The notes under the pieces are model-generated. The model ran no database searches, was not told where the DNA came from, and saw only the letters and a program-made list of their open reading frames with translations. Of a DNA stretch of 63,225 nucleotides, positions 1 through 9,824 are shown one piece after another; positions within the stretch are counted from its first letter, which is position 1, and each line of letters starts with the position of its first letter. Made by a program: the position numbers and the translations under genes. Source of the stretch: Cyanophora paradoxa. Its lineage: Eukaryota; Glaucocystophyceae; Cyanophorales; Cyanophoraceae. The DNA lies in assembly GCA_004431415.1 (NCBI GenBank), contig QPMI01000659.1, positions 1 through 63,225 on the forward strand. Reading direction: 5' to 3'.

Positions 1-1870
1 GAACTTAAAGAAGCGGCCGAGGATCTTCTCGACGGCGCCGGCGGTGCCCGGGGCACCGTAGTCGACGCGGTGCAGGAAATAGCCCGCAACAGTCGAGGCG
101 CACGCAAGGCGGAGGCGGTCCTGTGCCGGCAACAGCTCGCTCAGCTCGATTAGCTGGCGGCGGCCCGACACTGTCATCTCGTGCGGCTCGAGAGAGGCCG
201 CCACGGGCGAGTGCTGGCCAATGCTCCAGTGGCGGCGGTATGGCTCCAGCCAGCCGGCGGTAGCGACGCACTCGTCCCCAAGCTTCGTAAGCTTGTGGGC
301 GTCGGGCTCGACTGCGGGGCGACCTCGGGCGTGAGGCCCTCGGCGTGCGGCCACGCGTGGCCCCCGGCCCACTTCGCGGCGACGCGAGAGGCCTGGTGCG
401 TGAGGCTCATGATTTCATAATAGTGCGTCGGCCAGGCGTGAGCCAGCGTGTCCTGGACAGCGGGTCATGCCCCAGCATCTGCAGGAACGCAGTGGGGAGG
501 GTCCGCGAGCCGAGGTACGTGCTCTCGGTGGCGAGCGGCTGAGAGAACGCCGCAAGCAAGAAGGAGAGCGTCTGGCGGGTGCGGGCCGGGCAGCGGAACG
601 CAGTGGCATACCACTGCTCGTCCCGGACCTCGATCAGCCCCTCGCTCACAGTGCAGCCGCAGTGAGTCTCGCACGGCGCTGGGTACAGGAACGCCGCGCG
701 GTCGAGCGGGACCGACGCGGCGCCCTTCAGCTTGTGCGCGTCCACGTTCCAGAGAGGAACGGGCCCCAGCTCGTGCTCGCGGCCCTTCACCGGCTCTAAC
801 TCAACGGCTCCGAAGTGAGTGAGGTCTAGGCCGGGGCTAGCGCTGAGGAGGCGAGCGCGGTTGAGGCGCAGGGTCTCCTTAGACGCTACGGTCGCGTCCT
901 CGTCGGCGAGGGAGGCGCCGTCGTCGGTCACCTCGAGGCTCGCTACCGTCTCGGCCCCCGAGGAGTACCCCAGGCAGCAGCCCACGCCGGCGGCGGGGTC
1001 CGCCGGAGCCTCGGCGGCGGCGGTCTCGGGGACCGACTTGGTGGGAGCGAGCTCCGTCGCGGGCTCGGGACCCTTCGCTTCTGCGTCAGCGCCCTCGACC
1101 TCCGTTGGGTCCGGGGCGGCGCCAAGAGGAGTGCGACCTCCTCAAGGGCGGCGTCCACGATGCCGGCGGCGAGCTCGGCGGGAAAGAAGTCGGCACGGGC
1201 GTCGGCGCGGGACCCTTCGCTGCTGCGTCAGCGCCCTCGACCTCCGTTGGGTCCGGGGCGGCCGCCAAGAGGAGTGCGATTTCCTCGAGGGCGGCGTCCA
1301 CTGCGTCGAACGCGACCTTCTTCTCCCCTCGTCCAGGCCCGACTCCGGGCGGTCGGCAACAGGTCCTGCGCCTCGCAGGGGCCGGCCTCTCGGCTCCCGT
1401 GGGGCACAGGTCTGGGCGGCTTTCCCCGGACAGCTGCACTACTGCGATCGCGAAAGCGGTGGCGGCTGCGGCGACCGCGTTGAGAGCGGGGCCGTCCGGG
1501 GTCCTGCAGCGCGGCGGCGTGCGCCGCGGCCGCTGCGGTGAAGGCTCGGAAGGTATCGTCGACCAACGCCTCGTCGCTGCGCACGATGCGCACACGGTAC
1601 ACGTGCTTTTCCTTGCCAAGCTCGGCGGGCGCCGGGGCCGCCGTGGGCCCCGACCCGTGGCCGCCGGTCGGCGCGGGAAGCAGTGCAGTCGCGGACGGGC
1701 CGGCGGCGCCGCTTCGGGCAGCCTGCTCGAGCATGGCGCGCGCGATCGTGAAGGCGTTGGGGTCAGCCCAGGGCGCCGGCGTCGCGGGCGGCACGGGCGG
1801 GCTGCAGCGGCGGCGGCGTGTTCTGCAAGCGCGCGGCGGACCGCGGCCTCGAGCGTCTGCGCCTGGGCCG
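1..1870 (-). pseudogene. continuation of gag-like element, broken reading frames, runs off the left edge
   Basis: Minus-strand coding-like sequence continues downstream of the knuckles. One open frame of 192 codons spans 985-407. A further open stretch, entered by a frame change near 330, reads to base 1 (for example LIELSELLPAQDRLRLACAS around 150-90) without a stop. The segment KLKGA near 730 and KLTKLGDE near 290 share a preceding DAHKL and may be an internal duplication. Stretches near 1,600-1,800 are alanine/proline-rich. I do not recognise a protease or RT here. The element is truncated by the window edge. Confidence 0.4.
1083..1301 (-). repeat. 76-bp direct repeat, 143 bp apart, with 1-nt length difference
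   Basis: Positions 1083-1158 and 1226-1301 are almost identical. On the minus strand the copy at 1301-1226 reads DAALEEIALLLAAAP; the other copy has lost one base at GGCGGCCGCC versus GGCGGCGCC, which puts it in another frame. It looks like a tandem duplication inside the coding region of the remnant, followed by an indel. Confidence 0.8.
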
Positions 1871-1871
1871 G

Positions 1872-2115
1872 GCAGGACGCGGCCAGGTGGCCGGTTTTGC
1901 CGCAGTTGTAGCACGCCCGGGGCCCTGCAGCTTGCTGGGGCGGGGGCTCGAGCGGCCGTTCCCACCCTGCGGCGCGGGGTAGAACCGGCGCTTCGGGTCA
2001 CCGGTGCCTGCGCCCGTTGGCCCGCGGCGCTTGGCCGGGTTGATTGCCGACCACTCGGGCAGAGGCGCGGGTTGGTCCGGCACTCAAACGAGTAGTGCGA
2101 CTCGCCGCAGTGGCA
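1872..2115 (-). other. two CCHC-type zinc knuckles
   Basis: Translating 1913-1872 on the minus strand gives CYNCGKTGHLAASC, a perfect C-x2-C-x4-H-x4-C nucleocapsid knuckle. Translating 2115-2080 gives CHCGESHYSFEC, a variant knuckle with one residue fewer in the first loop and one fewer before the histidine. The two are about 55 residues apart but in different frames, so an indel separates them. Such knuckles bind the RNA genome in LTR-retrotransposon Gag proteins. Confidence 0.8.
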
Positions 2116-3444
2116 CGGCCGCCGGGGCTTCTCGGGAGACCCCGGGCCTTCAGGAAGTCTTTGATCTTCTGCTGATAGACCGGGTCGTCAAGGCGGGCGG
2201 CGGTGCGGACGCCGACGGGTAGAGCGCGCGGACTACGACGAGGGGCTCGTCCCGAGCAATGAGCTGCAGGAACGAGATGACCTCGGCGTTCTGATCCTCG
2301 GCGTCGTCCGCGTCCCACCCGTACGCGTTTGCCTCAAGCTCTGCGATCTCGGCTTCCGACACCGTCGTCGCGAGCATGATGCGCGTGCCCGCGCCGGCGC
2401 CCGCGTTCGAGCGCGAGGGACGACGGGGACAGCTGGCGTGTGCGTGATCGGCGGCGCGCTCTGCGGCGTGCGCGAGGCAGCCGTGGGCGCCTGCAGCGGC
2501 GTCCCGCGCGAGCCCAGCACTAGGGCCGAGCCGGGGACTTTGGAGATATCGACGTCCCAGGCGCCCAGTTCATTGGTGCGCTTGGTTACCAGGTCGATGA
2601 CCGCAGAGGGTCCCGTGATCTCGCGGTCCGCGATCTTCTGCGACAGCTCGTCATAGATCTTCCGAGCCGTGGAGAAGTTCGTCATCATGTGCCGGCGATC
2701 GGTGTCCGAAATCTCGGAGTCTTCGAAGTCGCGGCACTGATTGCGAGTGCGGCGCTTGAGCATCTGGCCCGCGTGGCGCATGAGTGCCATAAGCGGTGTC
2801 TCGTGCGCCTCGCGGCACTCCGGGATGATGCTCAAGTCGAGGACGCGGCGATAGAACGCCTCCGGCGCCTCGCCCACGTGCGGCAGGTCGAGGAGCGCCT
2901 TGTACCGGTCAGGGTTCCGCATCTCGGCGTCATCTTCGAGACGGCGCCTGATCGCGGTGTACGTGACCGTGAGGGCGGTCCGCTGCAAGCCCTCCTCGGC
3001 TTGCGCGATCTTCTCGTCGAGCGTCTCGAGGATCGCGACGTCTCGCGGGTCCGCCGTGCTCGTGCGCGCACGCTCGGCCCGGTACGCCTTCAGCTTCTCG
3101 AGCTCGCGAGTGTCGATCTGCTCGGCGCTCTGGAACAGCGAGATGTTCTGGCGCACGGGGTGCCCGTGATCTAGCGTGCCGAGAAGAGCCCACCCAGTTC
3201 GCTTCTGCACTTCAATGTGTGCAGTCGGCGAGACACTGAGCAAGTCCTTGCTCATGCTCGCGCAGCTCTCGAACTGGCGGAGGTGGTCCTGAACCGTGCG
3301 CTGATCGCTGCCCGGCGGCAGCTTCGGCAGGCTCTGGATCCATTGCAAAACATTTGATCCGCTCATAGAGTCCATGTCGGCGGCGCCACGCGCGTGCGCG
3401 GCCCGGACGACGAACTCCGCGGAGGCTCCGGTCCCCGAGGACAT
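1872..3444 (-). pseudogene. gag-like retroelement remnant, frameshifted
   Basis: An open frame runs on the minus strand from 3444 to 2233 (403 codons). Its N-terminal 300 residues look like a helical capsid-type Gag: charged, with no signal peptide and no membrane segment. After about residue 320 the translation turns into arginine/serine-rich nonsense, while sensible coding continues in other frames: an acidic stretch at 2377-2200, a stretch containing DDPVYQQKIKDFLKARGLP, then two zinc knuckles. At least four frame changes are needed to read from 3444 to 1872. This fits a decayed element, or many indels in the assembly. It lies on the strand opposite to the pol at 4446, so the two are probably different elements. 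Identification as Gag rests on size, position and the knuckles, not on a recognised capsid motif. Confidence 0.6.
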
Positions 3445-4215
3445 TCTCAGGTCAAGCGGCGACGTAATGCCACGCTTTTCCGTGAGAGAATGTGCCTCGC
3501 TCGAGATCCGAGGCCGTCGTGGTCCACAGCAGCGGCGAGCAAGCTCACTAGCTCGGCTGCGGCGATTCCGGAGACAGCTCGGGCGCGCACGCCTCAGCCG
3601 TCGATCCGATCGCTCTTCGTCTTGTCCAGCACGATCGCAACAGCCGGAGAAGGCTGGCGTCGCGGCGAGTGACTAGCGACCGATCAGGAATGATCCCACG
3701 GGCTCGCACGCAGCTCGCTCAGGAAACGGCGACGATCCGATCGGGACGGGGATCCCTCGGTATTCGCGCGCGTTCCTGGATCCGCAGGACTAAGTTCTGG
3801 TTCTTTCCAGAATGTTCGGTCGCCAACTGCGGATCAGCCCGGAGCGGCGCAGGCGGGGCGCGAGAAGCGACCCACGACCTCTGCTGAGGTCTACCTGCGC
3901 GCCGGCTGAGCCGCGGTCGCCGAGCTGGGTCGGTTGCTGATGACGGGTCGCTGATGATCGGGGTTCTGGCTCCGTGAGCAGATGGCGCCTGTCGGATGAG
4001 AGGATTCCCACCCGGTGCAGCGTCCGTGCGGTCACGCACGGGCTGGGGCTGTAGCTGGGAGCACAAGTGGTCTATTCACAAGTGTACCCGTCCAGGGATC
4101 GCGTACCCCCAAACGGAGTCGCGCCCGGCGCTAAGTCAGAATACAGAGAGTGCTAGAGCTAGCTGCTCGATAGCACTAGACTAGGGCTAGCGGCTACGCA
4201 TAGACTGCCGGCTAG
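3445..4215. other. gap between gag remnant and pol, no gene recognised
   Basis: About 770 bp with stops in all frames. I looked for a tRNA-complementary primer binding site and for a copy of sequence from downstream of pol (an LTR) and saw neither. The stretch 4,130-4,220 carries many CTAG-containing words. The 5' end of the pol element is probably missing or diverged. Confidence 0.5.
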
Positions 4216-4389
4216 CCTAATCCGAGGGAATCGCGGCACGCGACAGGCCTCATGGGCGACACGCCGATGCTTCTCGGTCTCTCAACGCTGACGGCTCTTC
4301 GGGCGAGCATCAGTCTGGACACGGCCAACTCGGGCATGACGATTCTGCCGCCAGGCGATCACACTGCGACGCCGTACTTCGTCCCTTTT
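4216..4389 (+). CDS. C-terminal piece of retroviral-type aspartic protease
   Basis: Frame 1 is open from the stop at 4213 to beyond 4389, with an ATG at 4252. It contains MLLGLSTLTALRASISLD, which resembles the conserved ILG-x-x-x-L helix near the end of Ty3/gypsy proteases. The catalytic DTG/DSG part should lie upstream, but an in-frame stop at 4213 removes it, so the protease is incomplete here. The reading then passes to the RT frame (-1) around 4383-4389. Confidence 0.5.
4383..4389 (+). promoter_or_regulatory. candidate -1 frameshift heptamer CCCTTTT
   Basis: Read from the protease frame the codons are GTC CCT TTT ACG, so the heptamer C CCT TTT fits the X XXY YYZ slippery pattern. A -1 slip enters exactly the frame that continues into the 1792-codon pol reading frame without a stop. 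I did not find a convincing pseudoknot just downstream by eye. It could also be a plain 1-nt indel. Confidence 0.35.
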
Positions 4390-4445
4390 ACGCAACGGGC
4401 CAGCCCGACGGGGGCACGCTGGTCCGTCTTGCGCAAACGGTTACG

Positions 4446-7400
4446 TTGCCCCCTGGAGAGGCCCTGGTACGATGCCACGTCCCCACGTATGATAAGACGG
4501 CGAGTGCGCACGCGCCTCACATGGAGGTCTCACCGCCGCCGGTCTTCATCTCGGAAACCGGAGATGATAACACTGACGAAGTCGACTTTCTTACACCTTA
4601 TCAACTCCATCTCAACCCTCACCGACGAACTTGCCTCGTGGCGGTCCGGAACCCTCACCGCACAGACGTCCGCTTGAAAGCGGGCACCATTGTCGGCGAG
4701 GCGGCGTACGGTGACTGGCCGGAGAGCGAGTACGACCCGCATCCCGACGTCGCGCAGTACCCGCAGGGACGGCACAAGAACTGGAGTCCAGAAGCCCAGC
4801 AGACGTTTCCGATCAGGCGTGTCGTCCAGCAGATCTTCGAGACGGCTCGCCCCGTCACCTTGCTGCGAAGTTGCCAGCCGCGACGATTTGCCTCCGTGGC
4901 ACGCGCCAAGTACCCGGAAGCCTTCAGCCATGGCAACAACCCTCAGCCCCAGCCACATCTCGATCGCTCACGCCCCGCCACCGAACGGGATCGGGAAGAC
5001 GCAGCGTCGTTCGTCGAGTCGCTCCTCGCCTATGACGCGTTCATACGCGACCGCAACTTCATGACCGACGACTACACAGACGAGGAGGTCGAAAGACTGA
5101 TCGATTTCTTCCTCCCGTACTTCACCGACCCCCAACGGTTCCGTGGGAGCTTCCGTGAGACTCTCCTACGAATCCGCATCGGACAAGCGTCGATGGCTGA
5201 TGCAAACGCCATGGATCCCCCCTCCACGTTGATGGCGGGTCCTGCGGCAATGACAGAAGCCGAAATCGGCGCTATGGTCGACGGGTTCTGCAAACCCTCT
5301 GAGGCCGACCCCGACATTACATCGGACCAACGCTTGACGTTCCGGAACCTTGTGCGCGAACAAGCCCGATGCTTCGCAAAAGTCCTTGATCCTCGTGACC
5401 TCCTCAAGTACACGAACTCGATTCGTCTACTGCCAGGTGTCAACCCCAAGCGGCTGCCCCTCTACACAGTCCCTCGGCGGCTCTCTCCCCCGGCGGAGAA
5501 GGCGGCCAAGGCGACCATCGAACAGCTGCTCAAGGACGGCCTCATCGAGCCCTCACAGGCTGGATATGGCAGTCCCGTGGTGCTGGCGCCCAAGAAGGAC
5601 GGCACGATGCGCTTCTGTGTCGACTACCGACGGCTCAACAACTTGATCGAAGGCGACGTCTTCCCTCTTCCCCGCATCGATGACCAACTTGAACGTTTGC
5701 AAGGCTCCTCCATCTTCAGCGTTGGCGACTGCCTGAGCGGCTTCTGGCAACTCGGCCTCGAAGAAGCCTCTCGGGACTACACCACCTTTCTCCTGCCATG
5801 GGGAGCCTGGAAATGGGTGTGCACTCCCTTCGGCCTCAAGTCTGCTCCGTCAGCATTCTGCCGGGCGGTCAGTTCAGTGCTCGGGGACCTTCTCTCCACG
5901 TGTGTTGTGGCCTACGTCGACGACTTGACTCTGCACTCGCTGACGGTGGCTCAGCACCTCATCGATCTCGAGGCCTTCTTCGCGGCGCTCGCTCGGGGCA
6001 ACCTCAAATTGAAACCGAGCAAGTGTCACTTCATGGTCCGCGAGATCGACCTTCTCGGTCACCGTGTCAGCGCTCAAGGCGTCCGCATGGACACGAAGAA
6101 GGTGGAGGTGATCTCCAAGATTACTGAACGAGAACTGCAGACCGTCGAGCATATGCGCAGCTTCCTCGGCATGACGGGCTTCTACAGGCGCTTCATCCGC
6201 AACTACACGCGACGCGAGCTTCCGCTCCGTGACTTGATTCACGCAGCGAAGCTAGCGGACACGACGCAGCTTCAGTGGACGCCAGAAGCCAGCGAAGCAC
6301 TCGCAGACCTCAAGAAGGTCATGTGCGACGACATCGTGCTCATGCTCCCCGACTTTTCCAAGCCGTTCATCATCTACACGGATTGGAGCCTGCGAGCAAT
6401 GGGCGCGGCGCTCATGCAGACCGACTCAGACGGTCGAGAACGACCAATCGCCTTCATCAGCCGAACCCTGACGGCCACGGAGGCGAGGTACAGCTCCCCG
6501 ACGGAACGCGAATGCATCGCGGTCATGTGGGCCGTCAAGACGTGGCGACACTACTTCGACTGCGGGCACCCGTTTACCATCCGCACGGACCACTCGCCTC
6601 TGCAGTGGCTGAAGTCGCAAGAACTCCTGGCGAACAAGGCGCTCTCACGCGCGGCGCTCGTCATGCAAGGCTTCAACTACACGATCGAGTACAGGCCGGG
6701 CTCGACCAACGTTGTCGCCGACTTCGAGTCACGCATGGCTCGTACGCATCCGATCTACGAACCTGGAGCGGCGGACGGATCAGACCTCACTACCGACCTG
6801 CCCAACGGGGCTCACGGACACTCGGTACCCCGCAGCGGCGATCCTGACGACCCGACGGAGATCTACGGCACGCTCGTCCCCGTGACGACCGAGCCTACGA
6901 CATCTATCGCGGCCGCTGGCCTCAACGGACGTGCATGGGCACCACCAGCACCTGGAACAAAGCGACGCCGACCAGTGACATTGGCCGAGCCTCGTAGCTC
7001 GCCCAACTCGCCACCACAGCGTGCCCGCCACGATCCAGAGGAGCAGGCGACAGAAGACGCCGAGGACGTGACCTCGGAAGTGGATCCCGCGGAGTTCTCC
7101 GACGCTGACGACGACGAACTCTCGTCTGAGGAACAGCGGAGCTCGCCCTCGCGCGCCGAGGCCGATCTCCCTGGACGGACGGGACTTCACTCTGAGGAAC
7201 AGCGGAGCTCGCCCGCGCACGGCAACACTACGCGCGACGGGACTCGCGACTCAGGAGATCGAGGGAGGGGGAGGGGTACACTGCGCGGGCGACCTTGTGG
7301 ACGACCGCGTGGACGATCTCGCCTGCATCACCCCAGAAACCGCCCTTCAGCAACCGAGCCTCGCAAGCCGGTGCTGCCTGACGCAGATCCGATCGGGAAC

Positions 7401-9824
7401 CTTCTTCCGCCTCCCCAGCTCCCCGGCGGCATTCAGCATGAGATCGAGAGCTACTGGCAGCAGGAGGCGCAACGCCACCTCGACGGACGCCAGCACGAAC
7501 CCGCTCTGCAGGAGCGCGACGGAGAGGCTGATCCACCGCTTTCGCCGAACAGCTCAGTCGGAGACCTGACGGACGCGACGGATGGAGAACCTGCTCAAGC
7601 GACTTCTCCCGCGCCCTCGGCGTCACCTGCCTTCGCGGGGCAGCAGGGCAACAAGCAGCCTCGACGCAGGGCGGAGGATCGCCATCGAGCTGCGAAGCAG
7701 GCCCAACATCGGTGGCTCAAACAACAAGCGCAACAGCGACACGAGGAGAACGTGCGCAACAACGCAGATCCTGACGGAGCCGAGGCGCGTCCTCGCCTCT
7801 CGAAGGAACAGCGTAAGCAGCGCCGCGACACTCGTCGCCAAGAACTTGAGGCACAAGCACCACGTCCCCCGAACCTTATCCTCACGCGTGGTGCGGGGTC
7901 TCGCAAGGGTCGGTACGCCATCGCGCCCCCCAACGTGATGGACGTACTCGACGAGGCTCTCCTCCCGATACCGACTCCACCCGAGACGTTGGGCAACGAA
8001 CGCGAACTTCCACCTGCGGAGCCGCTTACGACAGACGGCGTCGCTCCGTTGGATGACCGTACCGGCGGGCGCAACGCTCCGAAGCCGGTCTACTTACCGC
8101 CAGAGACCACTGTTGCCGACTGCTGGATGCAGGGGCCTCAGCCGCTGGTTGAAGTCCCTGTACCACCTGCTCTCCAGCCTCTGACGGTCGACGGAGCCTC
8201 TATGGTGGAAGATCAGAAGACAGATCCACTCTGTCAGATGATCATCGCGTTCAAGCTGCGGAAGGAGAACCTTGCTCGTTGCTACGGCCACACTCACGGC
8301 GCTGACGCCCTGAGTCGTGATCCCGACGTCTACAAGACCTGCTTCGGCTGCGGGCAGGCGCGGGAACGCTTTGCGAAGGAGGCGGGACGCTACTGTCTCT
8401 CTCGCTCCGGTGTGGTCCTCCGCGCGCCCCTCTTCCCAACGATGGGCTCGCCGGTGGTAGTGCCCCAACGCTGGAGAGCTGCGGTGATGGAAGCGTATCA
8501 CGATGACTGGGCTCACCGAGGCGCGTCCATCGTCGCCCGGCGCATCGCGACTCGCTTCTGGTGGCCTGGCATGACGAACATGGTGCACCGCTACGTTCGC
8601 ACCTGCCATCACTGCCAGTTGGCGAAAGCCAAGCACCGGCCTCGAGTGCAGCACATGATCATCGAATCGCGGCACCCTGGCGACCTGCGCCAAGCTGATC
8701 TCTGTCCGATGCCTCACGCCAAAGATGCCCCTCACCGCTTCACGCAAGTGCTGATTGACATCGACGCGTACACCAAGTATCCGGAGATCATCATGCTCAC
8801 GGAAGCTGACGGCACGGCCATGGAGTGGGCTGCGCAGAGCATTCAGTCCTCAAACGGCACGCCCAAACGTTACCTCACTGACAACGGCACGGTGTTCAAG
8901 CCGAACACGCCCTGGGGCAAGTTCTGGACCAAGCAGGGCGTGCGGCTCATCTACACTGGTGTCTCTCATCAGTCGACCAACGGCGGTGCCGAACGACTTG
9001 TCGGGGTGTACAAGCGGCTTATCTTCGCGCTCTGCGCCGAAGACAAGCGTGACAACGTCTACTGGCCTTACTACCACTACCGTGTGCTCTTCGCGCTGCG
9101 CACTACGATCCACGCGGCAACCGGCTTCTCCCCGGCTACGCTTCACCATGGACGCGAGCTGGTGCTGCCCGGGGACCTCCGTTTGGATCTTGTTCAGCGT
9201 GAACCCTTCGGCGAGCCTTACACGTACGCGGAGTACGCGCTGGCTGTCGCGCGGGCGGCTTCAAGTGTCGCTGAGGCGGTCAAGGCTCATCGGAAGATGT
9301 ACAATCACAAGCTCCTTCGCTACGGCACCGGCAACGAACCTCGTCAGATTTTCGTGCCGGGTGACAAGGTGCTCTGCTGGAGCGAGAGCGCGAAGGCGAC
9401 CAACGTCATGAAGCACGGTACGCGTAACGGCTGGACCGGCCCGTACGTGGTCGTGGAGGTCTTCTCTCGCGGCTACCTCTACACCGTACGCGGCGACCCG
9501 TCGTCTCGAATGCATCGTTCGACGGACGTTGTGGTACACGTCGACAACATCATTCCGTACTATGACCGCCCCGATAACTTTGCCGAGGATCCGAAGCCTG
9601 GCCGGCCTCGACGGCGCGCTCCTGAACCTGTTCCCCCGCCTCCGGTGCAGCCGGACGCGGATGGTGATCAGCCAATGGAGGATCCGCCGATCCTGCACGA
9701 CGACGAGCCTCACTCGGAGGACCGCCCGGCCGAGGAGGACAGTGACGATGACTCCGTGGAGTCCGAGCAGGAAGAGAGTGTGCAGCTCCATGTTGTGGGC
9801 TGGCCGAAGCACGACTTCGCCTAG
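4446..9824 (+). CDS. pol: Ty3/gypsy-type pol polyprotein (RT, RNase H, integrase)
   Basis: An uninterrupted frame of 1792 codons, counted from TTG 4446; there is no good ATG at the start, and the frame is entered from upstream. Reverse transcriptase spans about residues 330-600, with catalytic Asp 428 in VGDCLSGFWQ, the YVDD box at 490-493 and FLGMTGFYRRF. RNase H spans about 640-765 (TDWS with Asp 646, RTDHSPLQW). A low-complexity acidic/arginine-rich stretch of about 500 residues follows. Integrase begins near 1350 with an HHCC zinc finger (cysteines 1387 and 1390). Its catalytic core has Asp 1440, Asp 1479 and Glu 1516, with 36 residues between the last two. The tail is acidic and has no chromodomain. 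The intact frame suggests recent activity, but no LTRs or matching Gag were found. Confidence 0.93.
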   Translation: MPPGEALVRCHVPTYDKTASAHAPHMEVSPPPVFISETGDDNTDEVDFLTPYQLHLNPHRRTCLVAVRNPHRTDVRLKAGTIVGEAAYGDWPESEYDPHPDVAQYPQGRHKNWSPEAQQTFPIRRVVQQIFETARPVTLLRSCQPRRFASVARAKYPEAFSHGNNPQPQPHLDRSRPATERDREDAASFVESLLAYDAFIRDRNFMTDDYTDEEVERLIDFFLPYFTDPQRFRGSFRETLLRIRIGQASMADANAMDPPSTLMAGPAAMTEAEIGAMVDGFCKPSEADPDITSDQRLTFRNLVREQARCFAKVLDPRDLLKYTNSIRLLPGVNPKRLPLYTVPRRLSPPAEKAAKATIEQLLKDGLIEPSQAGYGSPVVLAPKKDGTMRFCVDYRRLNNLIEGDVFPLPRIDDQLERLQGSSIFSVGDCLSGFWQLGLEEASRDYTTFLLPWGAWKWVCTPFGLKSAPSAFCRAVSSVLGDLLSTCVVAYVDDLTLHSLTVAQHLIDLEAFFAALARGNLKLKPSKCHFMVREIDLLGHRVSAQGVRMDTKKVEVISKITERELQTVEHMRSFLGMTGFYRRFIRNYTRRELPLRDLIHAAKLADTTQLQWTPEASEALADLKKVMCDDIVLMLPDFSKPFIIYTDWSLRAMGAALMQTDSDGRERPIAFISRTLTATEARYSSPTERECIAVMWAVKTWRHYFDCGHPFTIRTDHSPLQWLKSQELLANKALSRAALVMQGFNYTIEYRPGSTNVVADFESRMARTHPIYEPGAADGSDLTTDLPNGAHGHSVPRSGDPDDPTEIYGTLVPVTTEPTTSIAAAGLNGRAWAPPAPGTKRRRPVTLAEPRSSPNSPPQRARHDPEEQATEDAEDVTSEVDPAEFSDADDDELSSEEQRSSPSRAEADLPGRTGLHSEEQRSSPAHGNTTRDGTRDSGDRGRGRGTLRGRPCGRPRGRSRLHHPRNRPSATEPRKPVLPDADPIGNLLPPPQLPGGIQHEIESYWQQEAQRHLDGRQHEPALQERDGEADPPLSPNSSVGDLTDATDGEPAQATSPAPSASPAFAGQQGNKQPRRRAEDRHRAAKQAQHRWLKQQAQQRHEENVRNNADPDGAEARPRLSKEQRKQRRDTRRQELEAQAPRPPNLILTRGAGSRKGRYAIAPPNVMDVLDEALLPIPTPPETLGNERELPPAEPLTTDGVAPLDDRTGGRNAPKPVYLPPETTVADCWMQGPQPLVEVPVPPALQPLTVDGASMVEDQKTDPLCQMIIAFKLRKENLARCYGHTHGADALSRDPDVYKTCFGCGQARERFAKEAGRYCLSRSGVVLRAPLFPTMGSPVVVPQRWRAAVMEAYHDDWAHRGASIVARRIATRFWWPGMTNMVHRYVRTCHHCQLAKAKHRPRVQHMIIESRHPGDLRQADLCPMPHAKDAPHRFTQVLIDIDAYTKYPEIIMLTEADGTAMEWAAQSIQSSNGTPKRYLTDNGTVFKPNTPWGKFWTKQGVRLIYTGVSHQSTNGGAERLVGVYKRLIFALCAEDKRDNVYWPYYHYRVLFALRTTIHAATGFSPATLHHGRELVLPGDLRLDLVQREPFGEPYTYAEYALAVARAASSVAEAVKAHRKMYNHKLLRYGTGNEPRQIFVPGDKVLCWSESAKATNVMKHGTRNGWTGPYVVVEVFSRGYLYTVRGDPSSRMHRSTDVVVHVDNIIPYYDRPDNFAEDPKPGRPRRRAPEPVPPPPVQPDADGDQPMEDPPILHDDEPHSEDRPAEEDSDDDSVESEQEESVQLHVVGWPKHDFA

